From positions 1-64,000 of the forward strand of contig JAANDG010000159.1 in assembly GCA_036852015.1 (NCBI GenBank): a stretch of 64,000 nt of DNA. The letters run 5' to 3'. A model generated the notes under the pieces. The model saw only the letters and a list, made by a program, of their open reading frames with translations, had not been told where the DNA came from and made no database searches. Below, piece after piece: positions 12,529 through 25,300 of the stretch (positions are counted from its first letter, which is position 1; each line of letters begins with the position of its first letter). The DNA is from Pelodera strongyloides. Lineage: Eukaryota > Nematoda > Chromadorea > Rhabditida > Rhabditidae. A program made the position numbers and the translations under genes.

Positions 12529-15152
12529 TCAGAAATGTCCCGCAGTTGAGCTTGAAGATGCGGTTCTGAGCATAGAAATACAGTGTGTTGCGTAGTAAAA
12601 TTCTTCTTGATACTGAGCTACCTTTGCGGTTTTCTTCAGCTGCACCTTCCAATTGTTGGAGGATTCGAGTTCGACCGCCTTACCGTTCTGAAAAAGGACT
12701 TCATTTGTTAAATGGATAAATTAGTTGAGAGGAACACATCACAATTCATCTTGCACCAAAGAGGAACTCAATTCTCCGCCTGATTATGTAACCATGATTT
12801 GGTCTATATTAGAGAGTAAGAAAGCAAGTAAAGTAGGGACTCTTCGAACCTTGTGTAAACTATAGAGCTTTCGCTTTGAAACCAAACGTTATTTGAGTAC
12901 TGTCATTTTCAAAGTACTGTACTCACCGGATAGGAACAGAAGTTAATATATCCCGGGTCGTACTTGTTGCCTACACGGACACGGTTCGACTTCATAGAAG
13001 GGGTCTCGGCAGAGTGAAGAACCTTATTTTTCTTCGTTTTCTTCTTTTCTGAGGACGAGTTGTCACTGTCTTTTCCGGGCTTGTGACGCTAAATGTAACA
13101 AGTAAGCCTTAGCCGTTATCCCAACATTTGTTGCAGAATCGAGACTGGGAGCAACCAATTGGTTTTTTTTTCACTTGACTCAAAAACAAAAATATTTCCT
13201 TTTTTAGCCCAACAAGTTACGGTAGTGTGAGCCAGATGCAGATGTTGACAACTAATAATTCCAGTAATTTAGAACTAACCTTCTCTCGTGCCGATGCTCC
13301 AGATGCAGTTCTGACACAACTCTCTCTATCACTGTCCAGTTCATTGCGTTGTGAGGCGAGTACCATCTCACGGAGGTAAGGAGTGGCGGGCATATCAAAC
13401 TGTTCAAGAGAAGCACGGTCACTAGCATTCACAAAAGTGGAATTACCACCGCGAATACTCCTGAAATAAGTGCCTTTACGTTTAGATGTAATCTATACAA
13501 TAGAGTAAGAAGTAAACGAGCATCGACCCCTTCCTTATATGGTGTGAAAACAATTGAAAACAGTTTCGTGACAGGAAGTGTGTCATATTGGGAGTTTAGT
13601 GGCCGTATACAAGAACAGTGGGAGCTTTCCTGGTTGGGAGATTTTATCTCGCTAAACCGCATGATCCATCTCGTTCTCTCACCTCCCACTGGGTACTGGG
13701 AGCCTGCTCCCACCGTTCATGCATACAGGAGTTTCAGAAAGATTGCGGTAAAAATTCTGGATTTTCTGCTAACACCTACGAGAAAGGTAAAAAACTGAAA
13801 TAAGTTTGTGGAAACAATGGTTTTACAAATTGATAAATGAAACCTACGTTCTGTTCTTGACACCTTCACTGGAGCCCATGGCTTTCTTTGTCGCGTTTGA
13901 AACGCTAGATGTTGCCCTTGAAGAATCGACCAATTCTGAAGATTATTTACAAAATTACTGATTGTAGATGAAACAGCGAATTGCAAATAAACATATGCGT
14001 GGGTGTGCATGGAAAATATAGTTTATCTTTGTACCTAGTTAATGCAAAACCTTCTTTTTAACAACCGGGATATGAAAGCAATATCCGTGTTATAAAAAGT
14101 GCAATGATTTTATGACTTTTTTTAAATCAAATATTGGCAAAAAAAGGATTTTATTTACCAAGTCGGTAGTGAATCCTGCCTTTCTTATCGCGAAACCCTC
14201 GTGAAGTGAGCTCTGCCTCGGAGATTGGGCTAAATAAAGGTTTTTCTCTCATTTTTATTTAATGGCAAGAAGTTTAAGTAAATTTTAAAAAATAGTACAG
14301 ATTTTTGAAAGAAGATACCAACGTTCAAAAACAAAAATAAACTGAAATACCTATGAGGATCGTAGCCTTTTGGGAAGGTCGTGTAAGAAGCGTCAACATG
14401 AAGACGTCCGTCGGGACTTCTGAACAAATTGTTATCAAGACACTAACTGGCTTATTACCTTATTTTAATATTAGCTTTGCCTGATTAAAAGCGTCAGAGT
14501 GTGACGGCCTAAAGCAAAACCTTCCACCTTCAAGATTACTATCCATATTTATATGTGCCTATGGATTCTATAATAGTCAAGCCAAACAATAAGGTCGAAG
14601 AAAGAGTCTACATCTTCCTCTTGTATCCGTCCTTGCCACGTACAATCGCCCCATCTTTTAGCAGGGCAATTTCATCCTTGTAGCAACTGAAAAATAGTTT
14701 ATGTAAAAAGTGCCGTAAATGCCGTTTTAATTTTTCACTGTACTAACGAAATAGAACCAGATTCAGAGGAAACTGGGGTTAATTGACAGAGAACTGAAGT
14801 AAGAGTATGATGTACTTAGCAAAATTCAACGTGTATACTGTAATAGAAAGTTTAGATGAAACAGCGTCTATAACAAACTTACAACGTGGGGAAAGTCTCG
14901 AGTGAAGGTCGAATATCGTACATCATGTCAGTTTCATCAGCGAATTGTTGATTGGGAATGGATACCTGAAAAATTTGTCGAAGTGAGTAGTTAGGTGACA
15001 CTAACACAACACTGTTGAGAAATTTTGTATGGAGCAACCCAGGTGCATAATATAACGAATACCTCTGAGCACTCGGTGACCAGCTTGACGTGTCTGGAGG
15101 CTCTGGAACCTCTTGATCCCCTGGACCGAGTGGACGATCTCGAACGTGGCAT
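12529..15152 (-). CDS. Unrecognised basic Ser-rich nematode protein, 325 aa, nine exons
   Basis: Exons joined in phase: 15063-15152, 14883-14965, 14612-14686, 14351-14419, 14159-14229, 13848-13935, 13280-13460, 12927-13088 and 12529-12687. All introns are GT-AG, with TTCAG or TTTAG acceptors. The start ATG is 19 bases after a TTTCAG at 15172-15177, which fits a spliced-leader site or a 5'UTR intron. The product begins with an Arg/Ser-rich stretch (MPRSRSSTRSRGSRGSRAS). A mixed region follows with KDGAIVRGKDGYKRK and a short Asp/Gly/Arg segment. The middle is Ser/Thr-rich, and at about residues 220-235 there is a Lys-rich run (SSSEKKKTKKNK). It ends ASSSSTAGHF. No signal peptide, membrane segment or known domain is visible. 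The basic Arg/Ser and Lys tracts suggest a nuclear or RNA/chromatin-associated protein, but that is inference. The phase consistency of all eight junctions makes the gene itself secure. Confidence 0.8.
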
Positions 15153-16309
15153 GATGAATTGTTATAAGAAACTGAAATTATAAGACCTTCAGTTCCGAAA
15201 CAATATAAAAGAGTTCGAAGCCTTCGGTGTGTTGACGATGGTGAATTGGAATCCAAGGAATATGGTCGTAATACGTTAGTTTGCGAGTTTCGTGCGGCGC
15301 GCACACTAACTGAGAAATTCTTCGTGCTCAGCTTTCACACATTCACACCCACAACACAAGCCGATATGTACCACAAAATATAATTGGGTAGGAAGAGAAG
15401 AAACATACCGGAGGACTATGCAAGTTGAAATAATTATTGGAGTCGTTAGGAGCTTATATATAAGAGTTCGTCCTCAATTAGAATGTTCACATCTTCCGAA
15501 CTTCGGGGTATATGCTTCGTGTGCAAAACTTTGACTGTTGTTGGTAGGTTTTCTATTACCATATGCTTGCATTACCGTAAGTGCCAACATTTTACCAAGA
15601 ACCGGGGATTATTTATTTCTTTCAGTTATTATTTATCTCGTAAGGCTAGGCGCTATTGGTATTTTTGGAACGTTTCTGCTCAAGCTCACTCATTACTCCT
15701 TTCATTGATAATCGTTAATTTTTTTTGGTTTACAATCAATTTTAAAAGTATATTTTTTACCAAACGGGTTGGTGAACTTCCAGTTTAATTGTTTACCATT
15801 CATTATTGAGCATAGAATTTCCCAGTGTAAAAATTAGCATACACCAAATCTTGGGAGCCTTTTGGCTATGCTAATTCCTTTACTCTTCTGCGGCGATGCG
15901 ATCGCTCATTCAAATATTGGGATTGTAAGTTGTTTGTTCTACGTTCAACACCTTTTCAACCGATACAGATTGATGAATTTGTTCTCACGTGCTCATGGGT
16001 TAGCCCTAATCTGCATGACTACGCCTGCCGACAAATGACGAAACGATATAGTATTCGTACATTGTATACGCGTTCTTTATACACGTGGCGAGACTTTTCG
16101 CTCAAAAAAAACCAGTTTTTGTTCAAAGTTTTAGGAAGTTTATCGTTGTTTTGATAGGAATTCTGACTTATTTAGTTTGTAGGCAAACTCCACTTCTAGC
16201 ACTGTCTGTTCCATCGTAGTCCTGGGTGGTTTGAGTGCCCTCTGAAGACCCGTTCTATTTCAAAATTTCCGAGAAGGATGTTTATGTTGACTGTTCATGT
16301 TTCAGAACG
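15153..16309. promoter_or_regulatory. Shared intergenic region of two divergent genes
   Basis: About 1.1 kb separates the ATG of the minus-strand unknown gene from the ATG of coatomer gamma on the plus strand, so both promoters must lie here or in shared sequence. Likely acceptor sites bound it: TTTCAG read on the minus strand at 15172-15177, and TTTCAG at 16300-16305 on the plus strand, four bases before the coatomer ATG. I see no TATA box or other motif I can defend. Open frames inside are short and AT-driven. Confidence 0.45.
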
Positions 16310-19300
16310 ATGAAGCGCGATAAGAAGGATGAGGAATCCGGCGGAAACATCTACGCTCATTTAGACAGAACATCTGTCCTTCAAGAAGTGAGTGAAATTC
16401 ATACGGACTTCCTTTCGCCTTTTGTTCTTTTCGGGTGCTAGTTTAGAGGCAAATAAAAATATATAGCTCGAACTTTCTTGTCTGATACATACTGTTTCAG
16501 GCTCGTGCTTTCAACGAGACTCCGATCAATGCTCGCAAGTGCAGTCTCATCCTCACCAAGCTTCTCTACTTGTGTCAGCAGGTAATGCATGTTTTGTGTG
16601 GAAGCTCTTTATATTCGTTTGGGATAGTAAAGCGCTTTGTGTAAATCGGTTACCAGTTGTAGTTTATACGTGTTCCTAATCAGTATTTAACTGCTGATAT
16701 TTATTTATTCAATTAAGGGTGAGCCGATCACTCGTCCCGAAGCGACTGAAGCATTCTTCGCCATTACCAAATTGTGGCAATCTAAGGTATTTTTTTAATA
16801 AACAGTAGTGAAATTAGAATATGCATTTCTCACATCATGATGACAGCGTCATGTTTGAGGCAGTACGGCTTCCGCTTCTGTAAAATACGTCATTTACTTT
16901 TGTTTCAATTTAAGCTATGTTATGTGCCTATATGTAGGCGGTCTGGTCTACGATACGCAAGGACCAGATTCGTAAGCCGAACTTGCGAAATATACTTTCA
17001 ATTCTAGGATGCGAACCTGAGGCGTCTCGTCTACTTGGCTGTCAAGGAACTTTCCTTGTTGGCCGATGATGTGATCATTGTCACCTCAAGTCTCACCAAG
17101 GTACGGCTTCTTTAATATCTTTTAAAGTTGCAAACTCTCAGTTTTACTCAATTTTATTTCATTTGAAAACATATTGTACTCACAGCTTCAGATTGTTTTC
17201 CAGCTTCTATGCCAACTTTATAAGGCAGTTTTTACAGTCTCTAATTTCTTGTACTCAGTCTTGGTTATAATTGATGTTTAACAAGTTTAGGACATGACTG
17301 GTCGTGAGGATGTGTACAGGGCGGCCGCCATCCGTGCACTGTGCAAAATCACCGATACTGGAATGCTGCAAACCATTGAGAGATATATGAAACAGGTTCG
17401 AAATCAGTCCTTCGTACCTCGTAACTAGTTTTTTTTTGCTGAAACATGTGTACGAGGGAGCGTTTTCATATTTGTTACTTCTAATTCTTTGTCAAGTCGT
17501 AAGCATCCTTCCAAAGTGCTGAAAGGTTTACCCGTTTACCAGTGAAGTTCACTGCTATGATGAATTTGGAATGTATTATATTTAATTTCAGGCAATTGTC
17601 GACCGTAATGGTGCAGTTTCATCTGCGGCTCTTGTCTCATCCAATCACTTGATGAAGCAGAGTTCTGAGGTGAGGTGATTTTGAGGTCTTCTTATTTTTT
17701 TTGTTTCTATCGTCTCATATAGTTTCTCTTGGGTATTTAGGGCGCATTCGAGTTGGACATTTTCCGGAAAAGAAAAGAAAAAAGTGGTTCGAGATGGACA
17801 CCCAGAAAAAAAATAATACACGCAAAATAATTGTCGAAAATGCAATTGTACCGTAATTGAAACTAAAATCAATCGATCATTTGCATGTGTATGCGTGGCA
17901 ATTGCATTATTTTCTGGTGAAATCCATCTCGAACCAAAAGTTTTCTTTTCTTTTCCGGAAAATGTCCAACTCGAATGCGCCCTTAAATAGTAATTAAAGA
18001 GTTTTCTATTTTCTATCTATGTCCTTTGTATTGAGACTGGGACATTGACTTTTGTAATTTTTAAACGTTTATTTTAGGTTGTCCGTCGTTGGGCCAACGA
18101 AGTCCAGGAGGCCGTGTCGTCTGATAATCAAATGGTCCAGTACCATGCTCTGGGATTGCTGTACAAGATTCGCAGCAATGATAGGTAAGTAGTATTTTTT
18201 ATTGTTCTATAATAAGTTATACCTTAGAACATCAGTGTCTTGCTATGTGCTATATGTTCCTAATATGAATGCCGACGGTGCGTATATGATCCGCGTAGTC
18301 TAGTGTACCGATTGGCGCTCTAGTTCAGTTTCCACTATAACTGTTTATTTAAATGTGTTTTGAAAATAAACAATAAGTATATGACTATATGTAACACTTT
18401 CACGCAGAAAGCTAGAGAAGATAAAATGAAATACCGCAATTCTAGATTTGGTGTTCACGGATTTGATGAGTAGGTTACAGTGTTGTGTAGTTTTGGTTCA
18501 TTTTATAAGTTGAGTCGGTTTCCCTATAAATGACGCATTTCCTGTTACCATTTACTATGATTAAGGGCTTTTGTTGCGTTTCTCTTTCTTTTATTTTTTT
18601 TATATATTTTCTTTGGTTCTTTGTTCCCAAATGTTCTCTTATTGTTAGTGGAATTGTGCTTATTGTGAAGTAATTTAATGAACAAAATTAAGAAAAAATA
18701 TGTGGATCCCCATTTTGCCTTGCCTCATAAATGCAAAAAGTGTGTATGTGTGGCTTGATTGGGGGTATATTTTGTTTACATATTGTTCCATTTGTTGGGG
18801 GTCTTATTTTCGTTATTATTTACTTAGTTTATATTCCTGTCCCTATCGTAAATTCTTGCAGACTCGCCGTGAACAAACTCGTGCAGAAGTTCTCAAAGTC
18901 TGGGCTCCGATCACCTTATGCTGTTTGTTATCTGATTCGAATTGCGGCAAAACTATTGGAAGAGGATGACCAGTACGTTGTTTTTATTTATTCTTATGAA
19001 CGTGTTTTTTGTATGTGTAGTTTTTGAATCATGCTTATAAAGTCAAGATTGGTCTGTTGGTCAAAAGGGAATTTGCTCCATTGCTCCCCGATATCCGACA
19101 ATCCGACCCTGACATGATCGTTCGTTCTTATTTTTGTGTGGTAAGTGGAAGTGGTAGGATTCAGATTTTATTAGTCGCTCTAAAATTTCAGGGCCGACTC
19201 GTCGTTGTTCCAGTTCATTGATTCCTGCCTTCGCCACAAGAGCGAAATGGTCGTTTATGAGGCAGCATCAGCAATTGTCGCTCTTAGAAACACTACAGCG

Positions 19301-22300
19301 TAAGTTTACTTTATGGTTGTTTTATGTTTTTAAGGGTTTTATTTCAGTACTGTTTACCACATCATGTTTATATTGTGGGTTCTATTTGTTCTCGAATTGG
19401 TGAGATGTGGCATTTGTGCTTTTTTAAAATAATAATGAAAAAGAGCGTATGTAAGTAGAAGTTAGGTTGCCATTCACCCGTTTCAACTTTTTTTCTTTTA
19501 GTAAGGAACTTGCCCCCGCCGTGTCTGTTCTCCAACTTTTCTGCTCATCTCCCAAGGCAGCACTTCGTTTTGCGGCCGTGCGCACGCTGAACAAGGTTTG
19601 TTTGATATTTTTTGGGATAACCTTGTTTCATTCGAACTTATTTTTCCTTCGGCAGAAGTAAAACGTATTGATTACTATTACAGTTGGTGCAGCCTGCAGC
19701 ATACCAGACATTATTAACTATACTAACGTATTCTGTACTGACATTTTTACAATATCATATCACTGAAACATTGTACATGAGAGACCCATCTTCAGCGTCT
19801 TGAACAGTGCATCGGCTGGTTTAATCCTATTCAAATGTACTTTACAACTTTACTTATGCTTTGGCTCTTAATCAATACTCTGAGCGCATTGTTTAGCATT
19901 TTATTTTAATACATCATTTTCTTCACGAAGTACCTGATTTCAGGTTTCGAGTAAGCATCCGCAAGCTGTCACTTCAGTGAATGTTGACTTGGAGAGACTT
20001 ATCACCGATCCTAATCGGTAAGCGGTTTTAATCACTCGCATGGGCTTATCTGAAGGAACCAGCTCAGCTAGCGACAAATGCAGCGACACCAACAAATAAT
20101 ATGTTCTCCATTCTTTTCCCTTTTTGTGTTCATCGTTTTTTCAAATGATAGAACCTATAAGTTTGTGTATATTATTGTGTGTATCAAAATCTACACAGAC
20201 GCGGAAAACCCGTCTCTTGAATATCTCCTTTATGCGGGATGCTTAGCAATCTATTAACATTCTTATTATTATTAAATGTGTTTGTTTGCAGTTCGATTGC
20301 CACTCTGGCTATCACCACTCTCCTCAAGACTGGGGCTGAGAGTTCTGTGGAACGTTTGATGAAACAGATCAGCAGTTTTGTGTCCGAGATCTCCGACGAG
20401 TTCAAGGTTCGCTCCTGTTTTAGATCCTTATTATTTGAATGTGCAACTATGAAAATCGAAGAATGTGCCATTATTAATCGTACCGTACCTTGTATAGGAG
20501 ATTGAGCTTTCACAATATCACAATTTGCACGGGATTCTTGCGATTTGAGTAAGCAGTTGAGTAGTTTGTGTATTTGTATCCTAAAGTTTAGGTCAAGAAT
20601 TATACAAAATGAAATAGTCGTAATTACAGATTGTTGTGGTTGAAGCGATTCGTTCACTCTGCTCTCGTTACCCACGTAAACACGCCGTGATGATGCCCTT
20701 CCTGGCAAATATGCTGAGAAGTGATGGAGGGTAAGATATTCTTATTTTATTTATTAAGGTGTTAAGAACAATGCATATTTGGATTTTTGAACTCGGACAT
20801 AAGTTGTGGTTATTTCGTACGAGAGGCGGAGAGTGTACCTCTGTTTCTCTACCCTAGTGTTCTTTGGAACACTGTTTATTCATAAAAATAAAAGATGAAA
20901 AGGTATTTTTTTTTGCACTTCATTTCCAAGGGCGTGCTCCTTTTCATTTATGGTCCAAAGTTTTCAAAACATGCATATTGTTTTAGATACGAGTACAAGA
21001 AGGCGATCGTCGATACGATTATTACCATTGTTGAAGAGAACCCGGATTCCGTTTCTGTCGGTTAGTTTTATGTTTTTGTGCTCCTTTTTCTTTGGGGCTA
21101 ATCTATATATCCTTCATTTTCTCTTGTAGTTTGTATTCCTTAATTATGTAGTCTGTAGTTTGTATTCTTTAAATGTGAAAATGTATTCAGACTCGGAGTT
21201 TGCTGACTCCCGTAGCACTGGTTTGTTCCCTATTCAAAATTTCAAAAATAATAACCAAGAGTGTAGATTTTGAATCTAACATTTTTTTTGTTTGGCATTG
21301 CATAGTCCGGCGTTGTGTTGTATGTTTTGCTCACAATCATAGGTTCTAGGGTGGAGGTGTTCACTAATACCATTTTGATTCTTGCCTATATAATGACAAA
21401 GCTTTTATTTACATTTACAACTTTTTTTTGTTTGAAGCGGATTTTGAAATGCCGGCGGTGAAAGGTTTTCACTAAACTAAACTAAATCACTACAGGTCGC
21501 TAATGGGCATTTGCCTGTGTATGACTGCGGGTTTTTGCCATATGGTTGTTGCTGTTGAAATCTTGAAAAGCTGCCTGCATATGATATGTCCTGACTTGAT
21601 GTGTGATGAATGTTTGTGTGTGGTGTTGTAGTATAGCTAATTAATTTAATTTACTTCCAGGTCTGGCTCACCTCTGCGAGTTCATCGAGGACTGCGAACA
21701 TCCGGCGCTCGCCACTCGTGTGCTGCACCTTCTCGGGCGCGAAGCGCCAAAGACGCCCAACCCGGCCAGCTACATCCGATTCGTGTATAATAGAGTGATT
21801 CTCGAGTGTACTCAGGTATGCAAATTGTTCGCCCTCATATGGGAGACGTCAAGGATTATTATTCTTGTAGCTGATAGCTCACTGTTTGCACTTATCGTTA
21901 CTCACTTTGTGTTAGTGCTGAAACATGGCATTTTTAGAGAATGTTTCTTTTCCGATAACGTTTCAGTTGAATAGCTTTCATAGCGTAAGGGATGCGGCTA
22001 TCACCTTGTTAAAGGCACTACTACGCATGTGTTATTTAATGCCAAACTATGCTATTTTTTATATTCTATGACTCTTTCTATGATTCTAGGTTCTAGGAAA
22101 TATATCTAAGTGTATTCTTGTGTTTTAGGTGCGCGCTGCCGCAGTGACAGCATTGGCCAAGTTCGGAGCCCAGGTGGTGGAGTTGCGTCCTTCGATCGAA
22201 GTCCTTCTCAAGAGATGTCTCTTGGATTCGGATGATGAGGTTTGTATAAGTTGTGCAGTTCTTTTTTTACCTTTTCTTGTAAATCAATGTTTTGGCCATG

Positions 22301-25300
22301 TGCGTCTAATGTCTTGCCAGTGGTTTTGTCACTGACGAAGATAGGATGAGAGAGGTAGAACTACTGTTTAAAATCTTTAAAAGTGTGAACGAGACAGTTT
22401 CGATATTTTTGTCTATTAACTGGGGACAAGGATGCATATATTTAGACTTTTTCAATAAGAATAAGCATGAATTCTAGGTGCGTGATCGTGCCACCTTCTA
22501 TTTGGGAATCCTGAAGGAGAGCACCCAAATCATTAACAACTTTGTGCTCGAGGGACTGCAGGTTTGTAGTTTACTTCGAAATTTCCTCCCTATTTGATAG
22601 ACTCACATCATGCTGAGCTCTCTTCGCATTGAATATCTAAGTATCTGGAGCATTTATAAGTGCCTTGAAACATAGCATGTTGTAATGTAGTGAAATTAGG
22701 GAATCGGCGAAATAACCCGGGAAGGGCGCGTTCGGGATGCTCTTTCCAAAAGGTTCTCATGCAAATTCATCCTTCGGGCTAATTTGTACTTTTCCATGCT
22801 AATTCGTACTGTCTTTTTTGCTTTCTCCAAGCATTAGAACGTTTCCAAATGTCCATCCCAAACGATGAATTTGCATGAGAACCTTTCGGAAAGCGCATCC
22901 CGAACGCGCCCTTAGATATTTACGTAAGTAGGTATAAAATATGTATTAATATCCGCTGTTAAGGTTTCACCATCCGGTCTCGAGAAGTCTTTGGAGACCT
23001 ATGTCCGTGCACATGATTACGCTCATCCATTTGATTTACGTGTTGTTCCGGTGAGTTGAATATTCTATGCTCAAAGAGTGTGCCTATTTATCCAAGAGGG
23101 TTACAATTTATGACTAGTTCTATGGATGTTCATTGTAGCGTTTCGTGATAGGTCAGACGACAGATTTCAGCAACAAGTTGTTTGTTGTTGTTTGTGTGCG
23201 AAATGTGGTTTTCACGGAGCAAACGTCTGTCTTCATTTTTCTTTATCTTTCCAAATCACCATGTATGTAAATTGTGATTCTGTGATTCGCAGCGATTATC
23301 CACCATTTTTAGGTGAGCAGCCAGCCGCTCACTCAAACTGAAAAGCCGAAACCCAAACTGGCCGACCCTGAGGATCTTAAGCCAAAAGCACCTAAGAAAC
23401 CAGAACATGCAGGTATCGACCTTACTTATAACTATAATTGCCTAATTAGTATAAGTGTGGTTCTGTGCTTTAAGCTTACTGTTAGTATTGTGTGAGTGTG
23501 AATATGTTGATTGTAGTCGGGTTTTTATATAGATTGTTATTATGAACTACACTCAAATAAATACAACAACTCTCAATATAATCAGAATCACATCTGGAAT
23601 ATGGCCGTCTACTTACTTGAGCCTAGAGTCGTTTGCATTGGATTTATTATTCGTTTTAATATCTTTTAAATTCACCTTTTCAGAACGTCTCGCTTCGATC
23701 CCACAAATTGCCGAACTCGGCCCCCTGTTCCGTTCGTCGAATTCGATTCCGCTCACGGACAGTGTTACCGAATACACTGTGCAACTCATCAAACACACAT
23801 TCACCAACCATGTTGTACTCCAGGTTTGTAGTTTGGAGTTTGGAGCGGCATCCTGTTGTCTAAGAAACTATTTACTGGTTTTCGAGTTTTCAGGGTCTTT
23901 TTTTTTGGAAGAATTTTTGTAAATTCTTTGGTCTCGATAGTAATATGTTTTGCTTTGTCCGGAGTCTCGTAGTGTGCGTCTTTTAGTTCATTTATAGATT
24001 TGAGCGTTTGTTTAGTTTGACTGCCGAAACACGCTCAACGATCAGTTATTAGAGGAGGTCAATGTGGAGCTTGAGGAACAGGTTGGTGCTTGTTTTACTT
24101 TTGTTTTTATATTATATTACATCTTTTTTTTTAAACAAATTGATAAATTTTACAATATTTGTTTTGTTGTTTTCTCGTTGCCTTATTTGGTTCGCTAGTA
24201 ACTTGATATACATTAAGATTAGGTGTAGCTGTGATTATGCTGAAGTTAGGTTTTATGCTTTTTGAAGTGGTGGTCGTTTGTACTTCTGTTTAGGTCATGA
24301 TTCTTGTGATTTAGGGAGACGAGAACGAATGGGCGATCCGGGGACAAGTTCCCATTGACGCACTGCCATATGGAGACCCGAAGAGCATTTTTGTTATCTT
24401 GGAATTCCCAGACTCGGGTTTGTTTCTTTTCCTGTGCCCCTATGCTATAGAAATTTGCGCAGTAGTATCCATGGGAATGCGGATACCCATCGTATGTTAT
24501 GTTTCGAAATCGTGTGCATACCGCTTTAATGAAAGGCTGTAATTGTTGTGATGGCGATGATATGAATATAAATATAGGTATATAGGATATGTGTGAATGA
24601 GCTGAGGCCTCATTCTCCCAAATTCCGTGTATGCTAATTGGAATATTTTGAGGAAGCATCGTGGGAACGTTCTCTGCTTCGTTGAAATTCAAGGTAAAGG
24701 ATGTGGATCCAGCAACTGGAGAACCCGAGTCGGATGACACTTATGATGATCAATATGTGGTATGTGATACTGTTAATTGTTTATTATTTGTGTCCTATGA
24801 CCAAGCTTACATTTAAGACCCTAACTGCGTGGATGTGCTCTTTCTCTTGGTTTATATGGTGCTTCTCAGGGCACTGTTTAAATTTGCAACATTGCAAAAT
24901 TGGAGAGGTTCAGCTGATTCAGCTGATTCAGCAGTTCGCAGGGAATAAATTGGGTCCGCATCTAAAAATTTGGGGGAGGTGATTTAGATTAATTTGCATA
25001 CAATGCATTAGGGACCGGGAGGTGATTTAGACTAATTTGCTACAATGCATTACGGTCCGGGAGGTGATCGTCCGCATTTGGCGGGATGTTTTATGCTATG
25101 AGCAGTTGTACATCCCAATGTTTCACATCTTCTTTATCGGATGTGTGAATTAGCTTGAGTGCTTGTTTGAGCTTTACACATAACTCAAATCAGTGTGCTG
25201 ATACTTTATTCATTATTTAGGTGTTTGGTTTAAATATTAAATTGCTTTTAGCTGGAGGAGGTGGAAATCACGGTCTGTGATTCTGTGCAGTCTCTTGTGA

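Noticed and set aside
20184..20708. 174-codon minus-strand frame
   Set aside because: Antisense to coatomer gamma exons 12 and 13; the plus-strand exons are certain.
24246..24740. 164-codon minus-strand frame in the coatomer gamma region
   Set aside because: It is antisense to coatomer exons 22 and 23 and their intron; no independent support.
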